Positions 21,749 through 32,420 of a stretch of DNA of 64,000 nucleotides are shown here, piece by piece. The position numbers and the translations under genes are program-made. Numbering within the stretch: the stretch's first letter is position 1; every line of letters starts with the position of its first letter. The DNA is from Pteria penguin. Lineage: Eukaryota > Mollusca > Bivalvia > Pterioida > Pteriidae. The notes under the pieces were generated by a model. The model saw only the letters and a program-made list of their open reading frames with translations, did not search any database and had not been told where the DNA came from. The stretch is from contig CM068581.1 of assembly GCA_035048485.1 (NCBI GenBank), forward strand, positions 8,259,430 to 8,323,429. The letters are read 5' to 3'.

Positions 21749-22083
21749 TCCGCGCGGTTTCTGTCATTGAAGTGAATTCGATAGTGTATAGTCAAAGTGA
21801 TACCTAATAACAGTAAATACTTTCGTCCTATTTTTTATATAATGTATCCACTTCGCCATGGGAGAATCTTGCGATTTTCAGTTGACTAATAGATTTAAAA
21901 TGAGATAAAAAGAGAGATGACCATTTTGGCACAGCGCTCCGCCTCTGGATACTCTCTTAATTTGAATGAAGGTCTCCAGGTTATCCGTTATGGTGATAAA
22001 AGCCCAGCAGGTTTATTTTCAAAAAGTTCAGATTGATGATAGCTTGAGAGAGATAATTGCTGAAATCAAGCCATAAAAGGATG

Positions 22084-22241
22084 CTTAGATGGGGTGGACA
22101 GGATGCATGAGAGGGTGGGGGTGGAGTGGAAGAAAAACATGTAGTGGGGGGAGGGTCTTGTACTTCTTTAAAAAAAAAGACGGCAAAAATATCACACTGG
22201 ATACGGCGGGAGATGGTTACTCCTGTCCACCCCCTCTTAGA
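22084..22241. repeat. Short inverted-repeat element, possible MITE
   Basis: cttagatggggtggacagga at the left end is mirrored near 22222-22241 with about three mismatches; the interior is G-rich. No target duplication was confirmed. Confidence 0.4.
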
Positions 22242-22266
22242 TAAATGCAGCTTCAAATGTCGATAT

Positions 22267-22653
22267 AGACCCTTTCATGTTAACCTGCGGACTTAATGTG
22301 TTGGTGGGCGGAAGTAGTTGGGGAGGCCTGAGTGCCAGCTCACTGGTGGATCTAGTGGGGGGGGGGGGGGGGTGATAGCGGGGGTTGCAACCCCCCTTTG
22401 GCCGGAAAATTTTACCAAAAAAGGCCATTTTCGATCATTTTTAGGGCTGCAACCTACCTTTCCATACCAAATACTGCAAAAAATTAGTCATGGTAAACTT
22501 CAACTCCCCCTTTCAAAAATTTCTAGATCCGCCTATGGCCAGTTCACTGTACTCACTAACTACTCAATTTTAATAAAAGGTGTTACTAACGGGTCTCCAT
22601 AGACACTTCCGCCCACCAAAACATTAAGTTTGCAGCTTAACATGAAAGGGTCT
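22267..22653. mobile_element. MITE with ~48-bp TIRs, host of a nested MITE
   Basis: The left end agaccctttcatgttaac and the segment ttggtgggcggaagt are mirrored at 22605-22653. The element is split by the hAT-like MITE at 22342-22537. TA or TAT may be the target duplication. Confidence 0.75.
22342..22537. mobile_element. hAT-like MITE nested in another MITE
   Basis: Ends are ctggtggatctag and ctagatccgcctatg, with internal poly-G/poly-C. Flanking octamers gccagctc (22334-22341) and gccagttc (22538-22545) match at 7 of 8 positions. The interior shares gaaaattttaccaaaaa with the MITEs at 2395, 25585 and 52847. Confidence 0.8.
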
Positions 22654-23136
22654 AGCTATTCCACAAGTATACTCTCTGAACTCTGACATAATCTTGTTAT
22701 TAAATGGAAATGTTCCATAGATTTTTCAATGCTCTCTTTGTGATTGGTTTTAAGTATCATTCTCAATGTCAAAACTTCCTAATAGACTGTTTCTGGTACA
22801 GGGTTTTTAAAAAAAACTCAAGTACAACATGGCATATAGTGACAACATGTACTAATCATATAATATTGTTGCCGTTTGCTGTTAATTACTATGCCAAAAT
22901 AGTTGCCAGCTTGGGAAGCATTATATATACATGTAGTGCACAACCCCAACAATATTGTTTTATTATGTTCCTTCCTATTTTAGTACTGATCTCAAACATT
23001 TTTAGATGTAAAAATTTCTGTGGTGCTGTAACATTAAAGAGCAAAATAAACATTCCCTCCCAATGAAAATTTCGTAATGACACCTGACGTCTTTCTCATT
23101 GACGATTGACAACCTTTCTGACACTGTATATCAGGC

Positions 23137-23513
23137 CATCCTTAAAAAATTGTTTGTTTGCTGTAAGGTGACCAACTCACTCAAAACCTCCCTACTCAAA
23201 CTTTTTTATTGCCATTCTGGTGAAAGAATTTTTTTTCATGTCCAGTTTTAGTCCATTGAATTCGAAACCAAAACATTTTCAGTGACAGGTAAGGAAAATG
23301 AAAGAATAGTAATCTATATGAATAGAGATACAAAATAACACAGTTTAGGACCACACCTTTATTATCAATGTACTGGTAGTTAAGACTTACATGTATGTTT
23401 CATAAAGATCACAGTTTCACTAAAAAAAAAAATTATTTACCTACCTACCTACTCATACATCTATTCAAAAACCTGAGGCACGTTACAGCAAACAAACAAT
23501 TTTTTAAAGATGA
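23137..23513. repeat. Inverted-repeat element, possible MITE
   Basis: catccttaaaaaattgtttg and tttgctgtaa near the left end are mirrored at 23480-23513. About 320 bp of AT-rich interior. Not obviously coding. Confidence 0.5.
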
Positions 23514-23911
23514 TCTCATGTATGTAGTGATTGGCACATATTTGTCTGAGAGTGTGGCAAAAACTTGTGATATCATATTTATCTTCAAAACTGCATTTTG
23601 CATGTATACTCAGATAATGAAGTTGCCCTTTCAGATGACATTAAACTCAATGACCTTTACAGTAACTTTTGTCCTACAAATGGCATTTCTGGATTAGTTG
23701 CTACTTGGGCATTCATGTTTCGCAAACACATCTTGTTTGCTTATTATTTAGATATGAATAATCAGTTCTGTGCTGCGAACCTTTTGTGGCAGGCAGCTGA
23801 GGCTCTGCTACAGAGTAGTTGTAGCAGTACATCGTCATCCACAACGGATCCAGTTGTTACCAGTGTATATTCTTCATTGTCATGTACCAGCACTGCGTCA
23901 GCTATTAGGAG

Positions 23912-24110
23912 TATTGAGTCTTTTCGTTATACAGAGTTATTTCCCATATGAGCAGGTATCTGACGTCAAAGCATTGTGACGTCAACCAGTTCTATGGCAA
24001 CTGGTGTAAAATTACGGGAAGTGATGTAGACAATGTATGACATCACAAGGGTTTGATGTCAGATACCTGCTCAAATGGGAAATAACTCTGCGTTACGAAA
24101 AGACCCAATA
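23912..24110. mobile_element. MITE interrupting the second transposon gene
   Basis: The 199-bp element has ~60-bp inverted ends: tattgagtcttttcgttata, then gagttatttccca and gagcaggtatctgac, mirrored to 24110. It sits inside the Ser-rich exon remnant. Confidence 0.85.
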
Positions 24111-24361
24111 TTTGCCCCATTGGTGCTACAGGGAGGGGTAGACCATTAAGAGGAAGTAAAGAGCCAGCACATAATTATAGTACCAGTGCTAGTGGGTATT
24201 GGACTCACAAATTTTGCCTGTAATCAGTGTAATCAGGTATAATGACAATGGTATGAACCTTTCTAACTGTAATACAAAATAATTTTGTATAGGAATACTT
24301 TTACTTTGGAGGCATTTGATTGTGTCTCTTGCTGCTTTTGGTCTTAGTTGGTTAATTAGGC

Positions 24362-24472
24362 TTTTAGGTCGCTTCAACAATATTTCAGTTTATATATAGC
24401 GACATGGAAGCAGGAGGTTACCAACCTCTTAAACAAAGTGGCGCAATCTGGGAATCGAACCTGGGTCGTTTT
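24362..24472 (-). mobile_element. SINE family 2 fragment
   Basis: Contains gcgacatggaagcaggaggt and gggaatcgaacctgggtcg (inverse B box), cut off before the A box by a T-run. Confidence 0.8.
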
Positions 24473-24864
24473 TTTTTTCTTGGTAATAACATTTCATTTT
24501 AATTTAAATTTACTCTATTTGTAAGCATATAATATTGTATTTTAAACCAACAAGAAAAAGAAATTGGGCATAATTGAAAATATTTTTCATGCCCCTGATC
24601 TTGAAAGGTCCACAAGGGCGTGTAGTAATAGAATTGTATGTCCCTCTTTTCTGTCGGTAATTCCGTTCCACTTCCACATTTGTTGGGAACAGCAGCATTT
24701 GTGTTTCACAAACTTGTCTTGTTTATCATGTTTACAGGATGTAGTTCTACCAGAGAGGAAAAACAAATGCTATATGAGGCTGGGCTTGGTGAAAAGAAAA
24801 TTGTGTTAAGAAAAGACAACAGTCATCTCTCTTTAAAGTTAAAACTGGAAGACGTCTAGCCATC

Positions 24865-25584
24865 AATACAGCCATGAAAGATAAAACACCATCTGAAATG
24901 TAGAAGTAATCATTGGTTATTTTCAATTCTGGACATTGAGTTATTGTAATAACATCTGTAGATTTTGCTGCCAAAAGTCACAAGTTATAAAGAATAAATG
25001 ATCTTGAAGAATAGCGTCTTTGTTCTCTTGTTCAATAGCATCTTATGTCATCTAAGCTAGATCCAAAACGGAATGGATAGAAAAGACCAGCATTAGATTA
25101 GACTTGTAATTAGGGTCTACTGCATAGATAAACTAAATGTTTTATTCATGGCAGATTAAAAAATATACCATTGAAGTTTGTATATTCAAGTCAGAGTAGT
25201 AGCATGCTTTCCCACAAATTAAATGGTCTAAGGTTGGAATTCCACTGTGCTCATGCTCAGTCTCTCAGATGGGAGAGTGAAAACCAATGCCCTGTTTGGT
25301 ATGTAATAGATCCCTCACTGCTTGATTTTGGTGGATTTGTTGCACAGGTCAACATTTGTGTATGGTCTTCAATCAGAAAGACGTTGACAAATAACAAAAG
25401 GCTGTGATTCAATATATATGTTTGTTACACTTTTAAAAATGAAAGTTTAAAATAATTATCCTCAAATAAAACTCCTAGCCCTAATGTCTATAACCTATTC
25501 ACTATGCGAATATACATATTACTTGGGAAACACACCTGTTTCCTTGACTTGCCTCAGCCTGTGGTATCATAAATAGGGTGTGGC
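24865..25584. other. Transposon interior without recognisable motifs
   Basis: Short ORFs only. It may include decayed coding or intron sequence of the transposon genes. Confidence 0.35.
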
Positions 25585-25738
25585 ACATAGGCGGATCTAG
25601 AAATTTGAAGTTTCCTATGACCAATGTTTTGCAGTATTTGGTTTGGAAAGGGGGCGGGGTTGCATCCCTAAAAATGTTTGAAAATGACCTTTTTTTGGTG
25701 GTAAAATTTTCTAACCAAAAGGGGGGGGTTGCAAATGT
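25585..25738. mobile_element. hAT-like MITE, one end degraded
   Basis: Begins cataggcggatctagaaat and shares ggtaaaattttctaaccaaa and the G-run with related MITEs in the opposite orientation. The right terminus is missing. Confidence 0.65.
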
Positions 25739-25742
25739 GGCA

Positions 25743-25887
25743 TCAGTGGCAGATCCAGGAGCTCATCTTGGGATTTTTCTATCCAGGGTGAGGAATTTTT
25801 TTAAACCAATATTTTCAAGAAACTGCAAATCTTAAATAAATTTAACATTTTTCTCTGTCCCTAAGCCCCCTGGATCTGCCACTGTAC
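25743..25887. mobile_element. hAT-like MITE, second subtype
   Basis: Inverted ends cagtggcagatccagg and cctggatctgccactg enclose about 110 bp of AT-rich sequence. It lies 4 bp from the previous MITE. Confidence 0.75.
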
Positions 25888-26029
25888 AGACCTGATGCAC
25901 TAGTATATAAGATACGGTAAGATAATAATATTCATATAAAATTGGTGCATATATAACAGTATAACATTAGCTCTGTAGACAATGTAGATGCTAGAAGGCA
26001 ACACAAAGAACAACATAATTTTCTTCATT

Positions 26030-26434
26030 TTTACCTTATGAGCTTATGATTGCCATCAATGTGCCAAAGGGATAATGGTGCTGGCACACTGTAATGTCTT
26101 CGCTGCAGACGGAATGATGACATGAAAGCTCTTTGAAATAAAACACCATCTGGATCTACATTCTACATAGTCTCTCTTATTCTACACTCCTGCAACTTGA
26201 TACCTCTGGACTGTAGCATTCCTCTGACCGTCCTGTAGTGTATCCCACATATGCCATGGAAATTCAACAAGAATATCATGCACCATACTGTTAAGTTCGA
26301 TATCTGTTATTGAACTTAATAGCTGTCTCGAACTAAGCCCATATTCGCTTAATCGTCTTTTAATTGTCTTTTCTCTCACATGGAGAATATAAGCAATATC
26401 TTTAACAGTGAACTTTCATATATTGCATTCAATT
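26030..26434 (-). pseudogene. Integrase-like DDE transposase fragment (IS3EU type)
   Basis: On the minus strand, from just inside the right TIR, there is an HTH-like segment FTVKDIAYILHVREKTIKRR, then LSEYGLSSRQLLSSITDIEL. After a frame change comes MLQSRGIKLQECRIRETM, a TAG, NVDPDGV, and finally LWHIDGNHKLIR. The WHxDGNHKL motif carries the first catalytic Asp of a transposase family found in fish, cnidarians, molluscs and fungi. It ends at a possible splice donor (aag/gtaaaaa) at about 26033. Downstream exons with the other catalytic acids were not recognised, so the gene is broken or deleted. Confidence 0.7.
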
Positions 26435-26948
26435 TCTATTTTTACTTTCGATTTCCCTTGTGTAGGGACCGTCTAAGAAGTTTCGTGATTTCGCTCAGAA
26501 CGCCGCCTGTTGTCAAAATGCGAACCTATTTTCGTGCTAATGCTTGTTGCTATGCTAACTAATGCTTGTTGTTATGTCAACAAATGCTTGTTGATATTTT
26601 GAAAGATCGAACTGTCAATTTAAACAATTTTACCAATAAATTTTTATAGATAGGAATAAAATGACTGTCATGAGAATGTGGGAAGTATGAATTGCATAAA
26701 GATGATTCATAAAATGTACATGTAATTAAACAATAATATGCATAGCATTAAGAAGAAAGAAGGAAGGAGAATGCAATCAATCCACAGTCAGTAGTAAGCA
26801 GGCTTTTGTATCAAGTACGATTACAATGAAGACGAATCGACATTGAATGAAGTGACATAGCATGTAATAATGATAAATGCACGAAGTCAGGATGGAAATT
26901 GAACTACCAGTAGGACACATAGAATTGTGACCCAAATCCCCTTCCATA
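26435..26948 (-). repeat. Right terminal inverted repeat
   Basis: Inverse of 21165-21748 without the SINE insertion. Its outer end, cccaaatccccttccata, is followed by the target duplication tagctt. Confidence 0.88.
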
Positions 26949-26954
26949 TAGCTT

Positions 26955-27900
26955 GGCAGACAAAAGTGGGGAATAAACAACTTTCTGAAAAATTGAAAAG
27001 CAAAAGAAAAAAAAAAACACACACACAGAAAGGGCGCCTTTCCTCTTAGTGTCGTGTGAGTGTTAATTTGTTACCTTCAACATAAATAAGTTTAATTTTC
27101 TGTATGCTTTAATGCTTATAGGGAAATTGGTAACTGATGATAAAATGGCAACAAGACATATAATGTCATCTTGGTTTATTTCACCATTTTATGAACATCT
27201 CTGGAACATAGGGAGGATTGAAACTTAAGAGCACTTTCCAAAGATGTATAACATGTCGCCCTTTGAGATAAAGAAATGCACGAAATCCGGGGTCAAAGTA
27301 GGCTGAATTAACATTAGAGCCTATGGAAAACGGATTTGTCTTGCTTTGACCTGTGGTAGTGAAATCAGAATACATCAGTCAATAAAAAATCGAAAGCCTT
27401 ATCCATAATTGTAATTACGGAAATAAATCTAAGACATTTTAAAAGATGAAATAAAATGATTAATTAAACTTCATTCAAGTTATGCAAAAAAAATCACTAA
27501 AAAGGCCATAGTTAAGTTTATTTAAATCTAAGATTACTTGAAAAGGGGGGGGGCCACAAACATTGCTGTGCTTTCTTTTTTCTAAGTGGGGTGGGGGACG
27601 TGTCCCCGCCTCCTACCTTTTTTCTATGATGATCAGAATTCTGTACAATGGAATTTGAAAGAGATCGACAACAACATATGACAACAGCAGTCCGTTAAAG
27701 GAATACTTATCAATAATATGTCATATTTTACCCTTTGTGTTTCTCTAATACATATGCAGACATCTGGGCAAATGTTACCGATACCTGCCTCAAGCATGTA
27801 TACATCTTTAGGCATATACACAGAATAGATCACGTGTGTTAGATGGACTATATTTGTAGTTCCGGCACAATTGAATATCAGAAATAAACAAACATTTAGT
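26955..27900. other. No supported gene
   Basis: AT-rich, with a short CA tract near 27018 and a G-run at 27545. The 65-codon ORF at 27181-27375 (minus) is not recognised. Confidence 0.35.
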
Positions 27901-27917
27901 ATGAAATATTTTTTTTT

Positions 27918-27923
27918 TTTATT
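27918..27923 (-). terminator. Polyadenylation signal of the cysteine-rich gene
   Basis: AATAAA on the minus strand, about 118 bases after the stop codon of the gene at 28041-29561, followed by an A-run. Confidence 0.65.
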
Positions 27924-28040
27924 TTTAAGCAGTCATGAATATGTAATATTATATAAATTTATCCATTTTCCAGAATATAAACTCTCATTCACTAACGTTT
28001 ACTAGGTTTAAGGCGAAATGAACATATTTGGACCCTGTTT

Positions 28041-29561
28041 TTATTTTTTAGGGCAGACATCACAGCATTTTGGATATGCCATCTTGCAGGTGCATTCACA
28101 AATTCTTGCAGGCAAGGTCACTGGAGTCGGTGCAGGGCATACGTCACAGCATTTGGGATAAGCCATCTTACAGATACAGGAACGGCATTTAGGCTTGAGA
28201 GGAGAGCGTCCTAAAATTATAATAGATTTACATACATCGTGTTATGTGTAAAACGAAACTTCTTGATTTTTTTTTTTTTTTTTTTTTTTTTGGAATTCAA
28301 TAATGTAAATTAAAAGAAAGAGAAAATAATCATATGGATACATTACACGAGTCTCTTTTGTTCTGAAATTGTCTGTTACAAACATTGAAATCTATAAACA
28401 AACAGTGCTCGACCAAGATCTTGACTTTGTGGTGTATTTTAGATTCTAAGTCGCCCTCCAAAGGGAAGTCCGGTACATTAAAAGTAAAAGAACACAAACA
28501 CTCTATACTGCAAATTTTCGGCCTCACAGCCTTTATCAAACAATACAAGAGATGACAAATATAAAGCTATGTAAAATCCATGTCTTTTTTTTCAAAAATG
28601 CATTAGCTTTAGAAATTAATGTGTTTTTGAAAAACAGACATAGATTTACTTCTATGTAGAGTTTTATACCAGTTACACTTCACCATTTACTTCTATGTAG
28701 AGTTTTATACCAGTTATACTTCACCATTTACTTCTATGTACAGTTTTATACCAGTTACACTTCACCATTTATTTCTATGTAGAATTTTATACTAGCTACA
28801 CTTCACCATTTATTTCTATGAAGAATTTTATACCAGTTACACTTCACCATTTACTTCTTTGTAGAGTTTTATACCAGCTACACTTCACCATTTATTTCTA
28901 TGAAGAGTTTTATATCAGTTACACTTCACCATTTATTTCTATGTAGAGTTTTATATCAGTTACACTTCACCATTTACTTCTATGTAGAGTTTTATATCAG
29001 CTACACTTCACTGTTTATTTCTATGTAGAGTTTTATACCAGTTACACTTCACCATTTACTTCTATGTAGAGTTTTATACTAGCTTCACTTCAACATTTAT
29101 TTCTTTGTAGAGTTTTATACCAGCTTCACTTCATTATTTATTTCTTTGTAGAGTTTTATACCAGCTACACTTCACCGTTTATTTCTATGTAGAGTTTTAT
29201 ACCAGCTACACTTTACTGTTTATTTCTATGTAGAGTTTTATACCAGCCTTACTGATAAACAATACGATAGATGAAATACTTTACATGCATTGTCAAAATA
29301 ATTGACGCGGACATTGATACTGTATCTTACTGATATCCAAGGCATTTAATTCTTATATGTATCACACTAACTTTAATTTTCAACATGCAATAATCAAAAT
29401 CAAAGATTTAAAGATTTGAAATCTCGGGTTTACTATCTCAAACCGAGGTATTTGTTATTTACATACTTATAGTCATTACGTAAATACCACTCACCTTCAA
29501 CCTCGACAAGGGCAACTAAAACCAACACCAATAAGAGGGAACACAGGGCTTTGTTGACCAT
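28041..29561 (-). CDS. Small secreted cysteine-rich peptide, two exons
   Basis: Exon 1 is 29561-29495: 22 codons beginning MVNKALCSLLLVLVLVALVE, a classic signal peptide. The donor GTGAGT starts at 29494. Exon 2 is 28210-28041 after a TTTTAG acceptor and ends in TAA. The phase joins cleanly (G plus GA gives Gly), giving 78 residues. The mature part holds two near-identical modules, each with six Cys ending CKMAYPKCCDVCP, joined by a Pro-rich linker; 12 Cys in all. A TATA box and an AATAAA signal bracket the gene, so it looks intact. The extracellular, disulphide-rich nature is inferred. I do not recognise the family and assign no function. The intron carries a 41-bp minisatellite. Confidence 0.8.
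28486..28548. repeat. Dispersed repeat copy (AATTTTCGGCC type)
   Basis: acacaaacactctatactgc plus aaattttcggcctcacagcc also occurs, inverted and duplicated, at 49171-49259. It lies in the intron of the cysteine-rich gene. Confidence 0.6.
28640..29252 (+). repeat. 41-bp intronic minisatellite, ~15 copies
   Basis: Unit tttacttctatgtagagttt plus tataccagttacacttcacca. Copies differ by single bases (cttc/tttc, agttac/agctac). Wholly inside the intron of the cysteine-rich gene. Confidence 0.95.
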
Positions 29562-29618
29562 CTTGAATTGTCGACGTCTAACGTTCTAGCCGTGAATGAA
29601 GTAAACATGGTCAAGCGC

Positions 29619-29627
29619 CCTTTTATA
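29619..29627 (-). promoter_or_regulatory. TATA box of the cysteine-rich gene
   Basis: The minus strand reads TATAAAAGG, 58-66 bases upstream of the ATG. A start site about 30 bases downstream would give a 5' UTR of roughly 30-35 bases. A core TATA this close to consensus suggests strong or tissue-specific transcription. Confidence 0.7.
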
Positions 29628-29880
29628 CATTGGGTATTAATGTTAATTAACAATGATGCCAATGATGATGACAAATGGTGCTAACAACTGTTGCATCTGT
29701 TGACAGGGGTGACTTATTGCAAGGGGATAGGATGCTATTTTTAGCTCCAGGTATGCGCATGTGGATGTCACTTTTGACAATAAACACGCATTCATTGATC
29801 ATAAAGGAATAATTATTTGAAATTTATTGCATAAACCTTCATATCGGAATTTCTTGCATTTAAGTAAAGTGTAATAAAAG

Positions 29881-30075
29881 ATAATAATAATGATGATGAT
29901 GATGATAATGATAATAATACTACTACTACTAATAATAATATTAATAATAATAATAATAATAATAATAATGATGATAATAATAATAATAATAATGATAATA
30001 ATAATAATAATAATGATGATAATAATAATAATAATAATGATAATAATAATAATAATAATAACAATGATGATGATG

Positions 30076-30121
<46 letters not shown>

Positions 30122-30136
30122 TAATAATAATATACT
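29881..30136 (+). repeat. (ATA/ATG)n trinucleotide microsatellite
   Basis: About 255 bp of mixed aat and atg triplets. The long Leu or Ile ORFs seen here are artefacts of the repeat. Confidence 0.97.
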
Positions 30137-31084
30137 ATGAAAAATTACTATGACAATCCAGCAAATAGCATTTGGTTAGATACTATTTGTATGATAGTTC
30201 AAACATAAACTTTAGCTAGACTCATTGAAACCCGGCTATACTTTCATATTCCATTTATATTAACATTTGATATATCACAGTAAACTAATCTCAATAGATT
30301 TCACGAGCTGATTAATTTTCTTCATTGCAAGAACTATCTCCTTTTGTGTATCATAGAAATAATGCATCGCACGAAAAACTGAGCTTAATATAATTAAAAC
30401 TGTTTATTTTTTTCTACAGTAACAATATTATATGCTTCTCTCATTAGTAATAGAGTTCATTGAAATAATGGTCTGTCAGTCCCTGAACATAAATGTAAAG
30501 AAAAACTTCTATACATCTCTTTTTATTAAACAATTTTGAGCGTAGCATCGAAGTAAGAGGAAATATCACTGAAATCCAAATGTGATATATCTCGCTAAAA
30601 TTATCCACTTGTGAAGTTAACTTTTCCAGTTCACGTAAAAACTTTAAATGTAGTGTGAAATTATTGATAACGTCATAAACAAAGGCATCAATTGTCGGAC
30701 CTCGAATGTTCAATGTGTTTCAAGTTTTACTTACCTCATGGTTGTTTTACAATGGACCATATATAATGTATAAATTCTACAAGATAACATATAAGGCATG
30801 CGCAAATATAATAGAATATGAAACAACACATTATCATATAATACACCACAATATTAAGCAATATGATGCAATAAAATGCAATATATAATGCTACAAATCA
30901 ATAAGTACAATACAACATAATACATAATTGTTAATTGAAAAGAAGGAGGATAACCAGGGGGGTTAACCGTCTTGTTTATGAACGTAATAAAAAATAAAGA
31001 AGTACTATATTTTCTATTAGAAATAACACAGTAAACTTTTTATACATAAGGATGATTTGAATAATAGTGTGGGAGGAATAAATG
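30137..31084. other. No recognisable feature
   Basis: Very AT-rich. An 89-codon minus-strand ORF at 30444-30713 has no motif I can name. Confidence 0.4.
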
Positions 31085-31480
31085 TCTATTGGCAGTTAAA
31101 ATTTATCTTCAATATCAGAATGACAGTATTTGCACATTCTATTACAGTTCTATATCTTGCCATCTTCCTGTTTCAACTGGTAGCCTAATGTTTGTACGGT
31201 GAAATCTAGCAAGAATAGTTTTAGTGATTGCAAATAGAAGATGGAATATAATTTTGGCATATATGAAATTTATTTGTAAATAGAGTTATTGCAGTTCATT
31301 TTCACACGTTTGTTGGAATTGGACTTTACTATTTGTTAACTGAAGATAATTTTTAACATACATTTATCAAATAAAAGTACCCTCCTTCCATAGACAAATT
31401 ATTCCACAGTATTCTAAAATGGTTTACATTTTAAACAAATTAAATTCAACACCATTGTTATGTTTACAATACATTAACCT
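31085..31480 (-). pseudogene. LINE C-terminal fragment
   Basis: Minus-strand segments TNIRLPVETGRWQDIEL and, in another frame, CKYCHSDIEDKF match the Cys-containing C-terminal domain of the LINE family seen at 31995, 42045, 48292 and 53440 (there SDIEDEYHF and similar). Upstream translation (KTILARFHR) fits too. Heavily broken. Confidence 0.55.
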
Positions 31481-31634
31481 GTATACAATAGAAAAGTATT
31501 TTAACTGGTTTTCAGTACAAAGTTTCATACAGTAGTTAATGATACGAGGTTTGACAATAATAGACAATTGATATCCTCCTTATTCACAATTAACTATAAA
31601 TTTAGTATACTAGGCTTTCAAAGCAACAACATTT

Positions 31635-31985
31635 TACAGTGTTATCAAATAGTACCACCGGTACAACAGTGTTATCAAATAGTAACACCGGTACAAAAGT
31701 GTTATCAGATAGTAACACCGATATAACGGTGTTATCAGATAGTAACACCGGTACAACAGTGTTATCAAATAGTAACACCGGTACAACAGTGTTATCAAAT
31801 AGTAACACCGGTACAACAGTGTTATCAAATAGTACCACCGGTACAACAGTGTTATCAAATAGTACCACCGGTACAACAGTGTTATCAAATAGTAACAACG
31901 GTACAACAGTGCTATCCAGTAAATAGTGACAGGTACAACAGTATTAAAAAATAGTACCACCAGTACAACAGTATTATCAAATAAA
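31635..31985 (+). repeat. 30-bp minisatellite, ~11 copies
   Basis: Unit cagtgttatcaaatagtaac plus accggtacaa. The 30-bp period is a multiple of three, which produces spurious ORFs on both strands. Confidence 0.95.
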
Positions 31986-31994
31986 TATAATTGA

Positions 31995-32420
31995 TCACTG
32001 GTATTGTGCTGTATTGTTTATTTAGGCTAAAGCAAATATAGCTTATTGACAATATACAGGATATGAATATTATATAAAATAATATAATATTCAAATAAAT
32101 ACATAAATAGAGGGTCAGTTTGAGAAAGTGTTGTTATACATAAATTTGTCTGATCTCAAAGCAGTTTTTAATATATTTACCCAAGTTACATAATTCTTTG
32201 ACATTTTGTGCTGACAATAGTTGAGTTAATTTAAAGACAGATCGAGGGTCTAATACAGTAATACTTTTTCAAAAAAATTTTTCTTAAATGACTGTAACAA
32301 GGACATTTAAGAAAAAATGAAATTCGTCCTCAATATCTAAGGTGTATAAAGAACAGAAACGTTTTTCTAAAGGAATACTTTTATATTTACCAGTCTATTA
32401 AAGAGATGTGATTACATGAA
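31995..32420 (-). pseudogene. 5'-truncated LINE tail
   Basis: On the minus strand, LDIEDEFHFFLKCPCYSHLR marks the C-terminal Cys/His domain, followed by KKYYCIRPSI. The 3' UTR ends with aataaacaatacagcacaat at about 32000. Same family as 42045-42490 and 53440-53845. Confidence 0.75.

Larger units (their letters stand above)
23793..24860 (+). pseudogene. Second gene of the IS3EU-like transposon, decayed (G2E3-like N-terminal family)
   Basis: Plus-strand segments in changing frames: after a possible acceptor (ttgtggcag) at 23792, AAEALLQSSCSSTSSSTTDP and a Ser/Thr-rich tract. Next, beyond a MITE at 23912-24110, GRGRPLRGSKEPAHN and GYWTHKFC (about 24194). Finally EEKQMLYEAGLGEKKIVL at about 24754-24806. 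From memory this order (Ser-rich tract, WTHxFxCL, AGLGEKK) matches repeated invertebrate and fish proteins often labelled G2/M-phase-specific E3 ubiquitin ligase-like. The HECT part is not visible. Stops, frameshifts, a MITE and a SINE fragment inactivate it. It lies convergent to the transposase within the same inverted repeats. The assignment needs an alignment. Confidence 0.5.
21165..26948. mobile_element. 5.8-kb DNA transposon with ~514-bp TIRs (IS3EU-like)
   Basis: Outer ends are tatggaaggggatttggg (from 21165) and its inverse (to 26948), flanked by an exact 6-bp direct repeat tagctt at 21159-21164 and 26949-26954. The inverted arms run 21165-21748 and 26435-26948 and match closely apart from a SINE in the left arm. 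Just inside the right arm lies a minus-strand transposase remnant. As I recall them, ends of the TAY...RTA form, a 6-bp duplication and this transposase type fit the IS3EU superfamily. A second, plus-strand gene remnant lies inside. The interior is decayed and carries several nested MITEs and SINEs. Confidence 0.8.

Noticed and set aside
27181..27375. 65-codon ORF
   Set aside because: Looks vaguely like a repeated 3' region in other invertebrates but I cannot support an identity.
29813..30153. Poly-Leu and poly-Ile ORFs
   Set aside because: They are translations of the trinucleotide microsatellite, not genes.
30444..30713. 89-codon minus-strand ORF
   Set aside because: No recognised motif, in very AT-rich DNA; length not exceptional.
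31602..31960. Repetitive-protein ORFs on both strands
   Set aside because: The 30-bp minisatellite period is divisible by three, so every frame is periodic and open.
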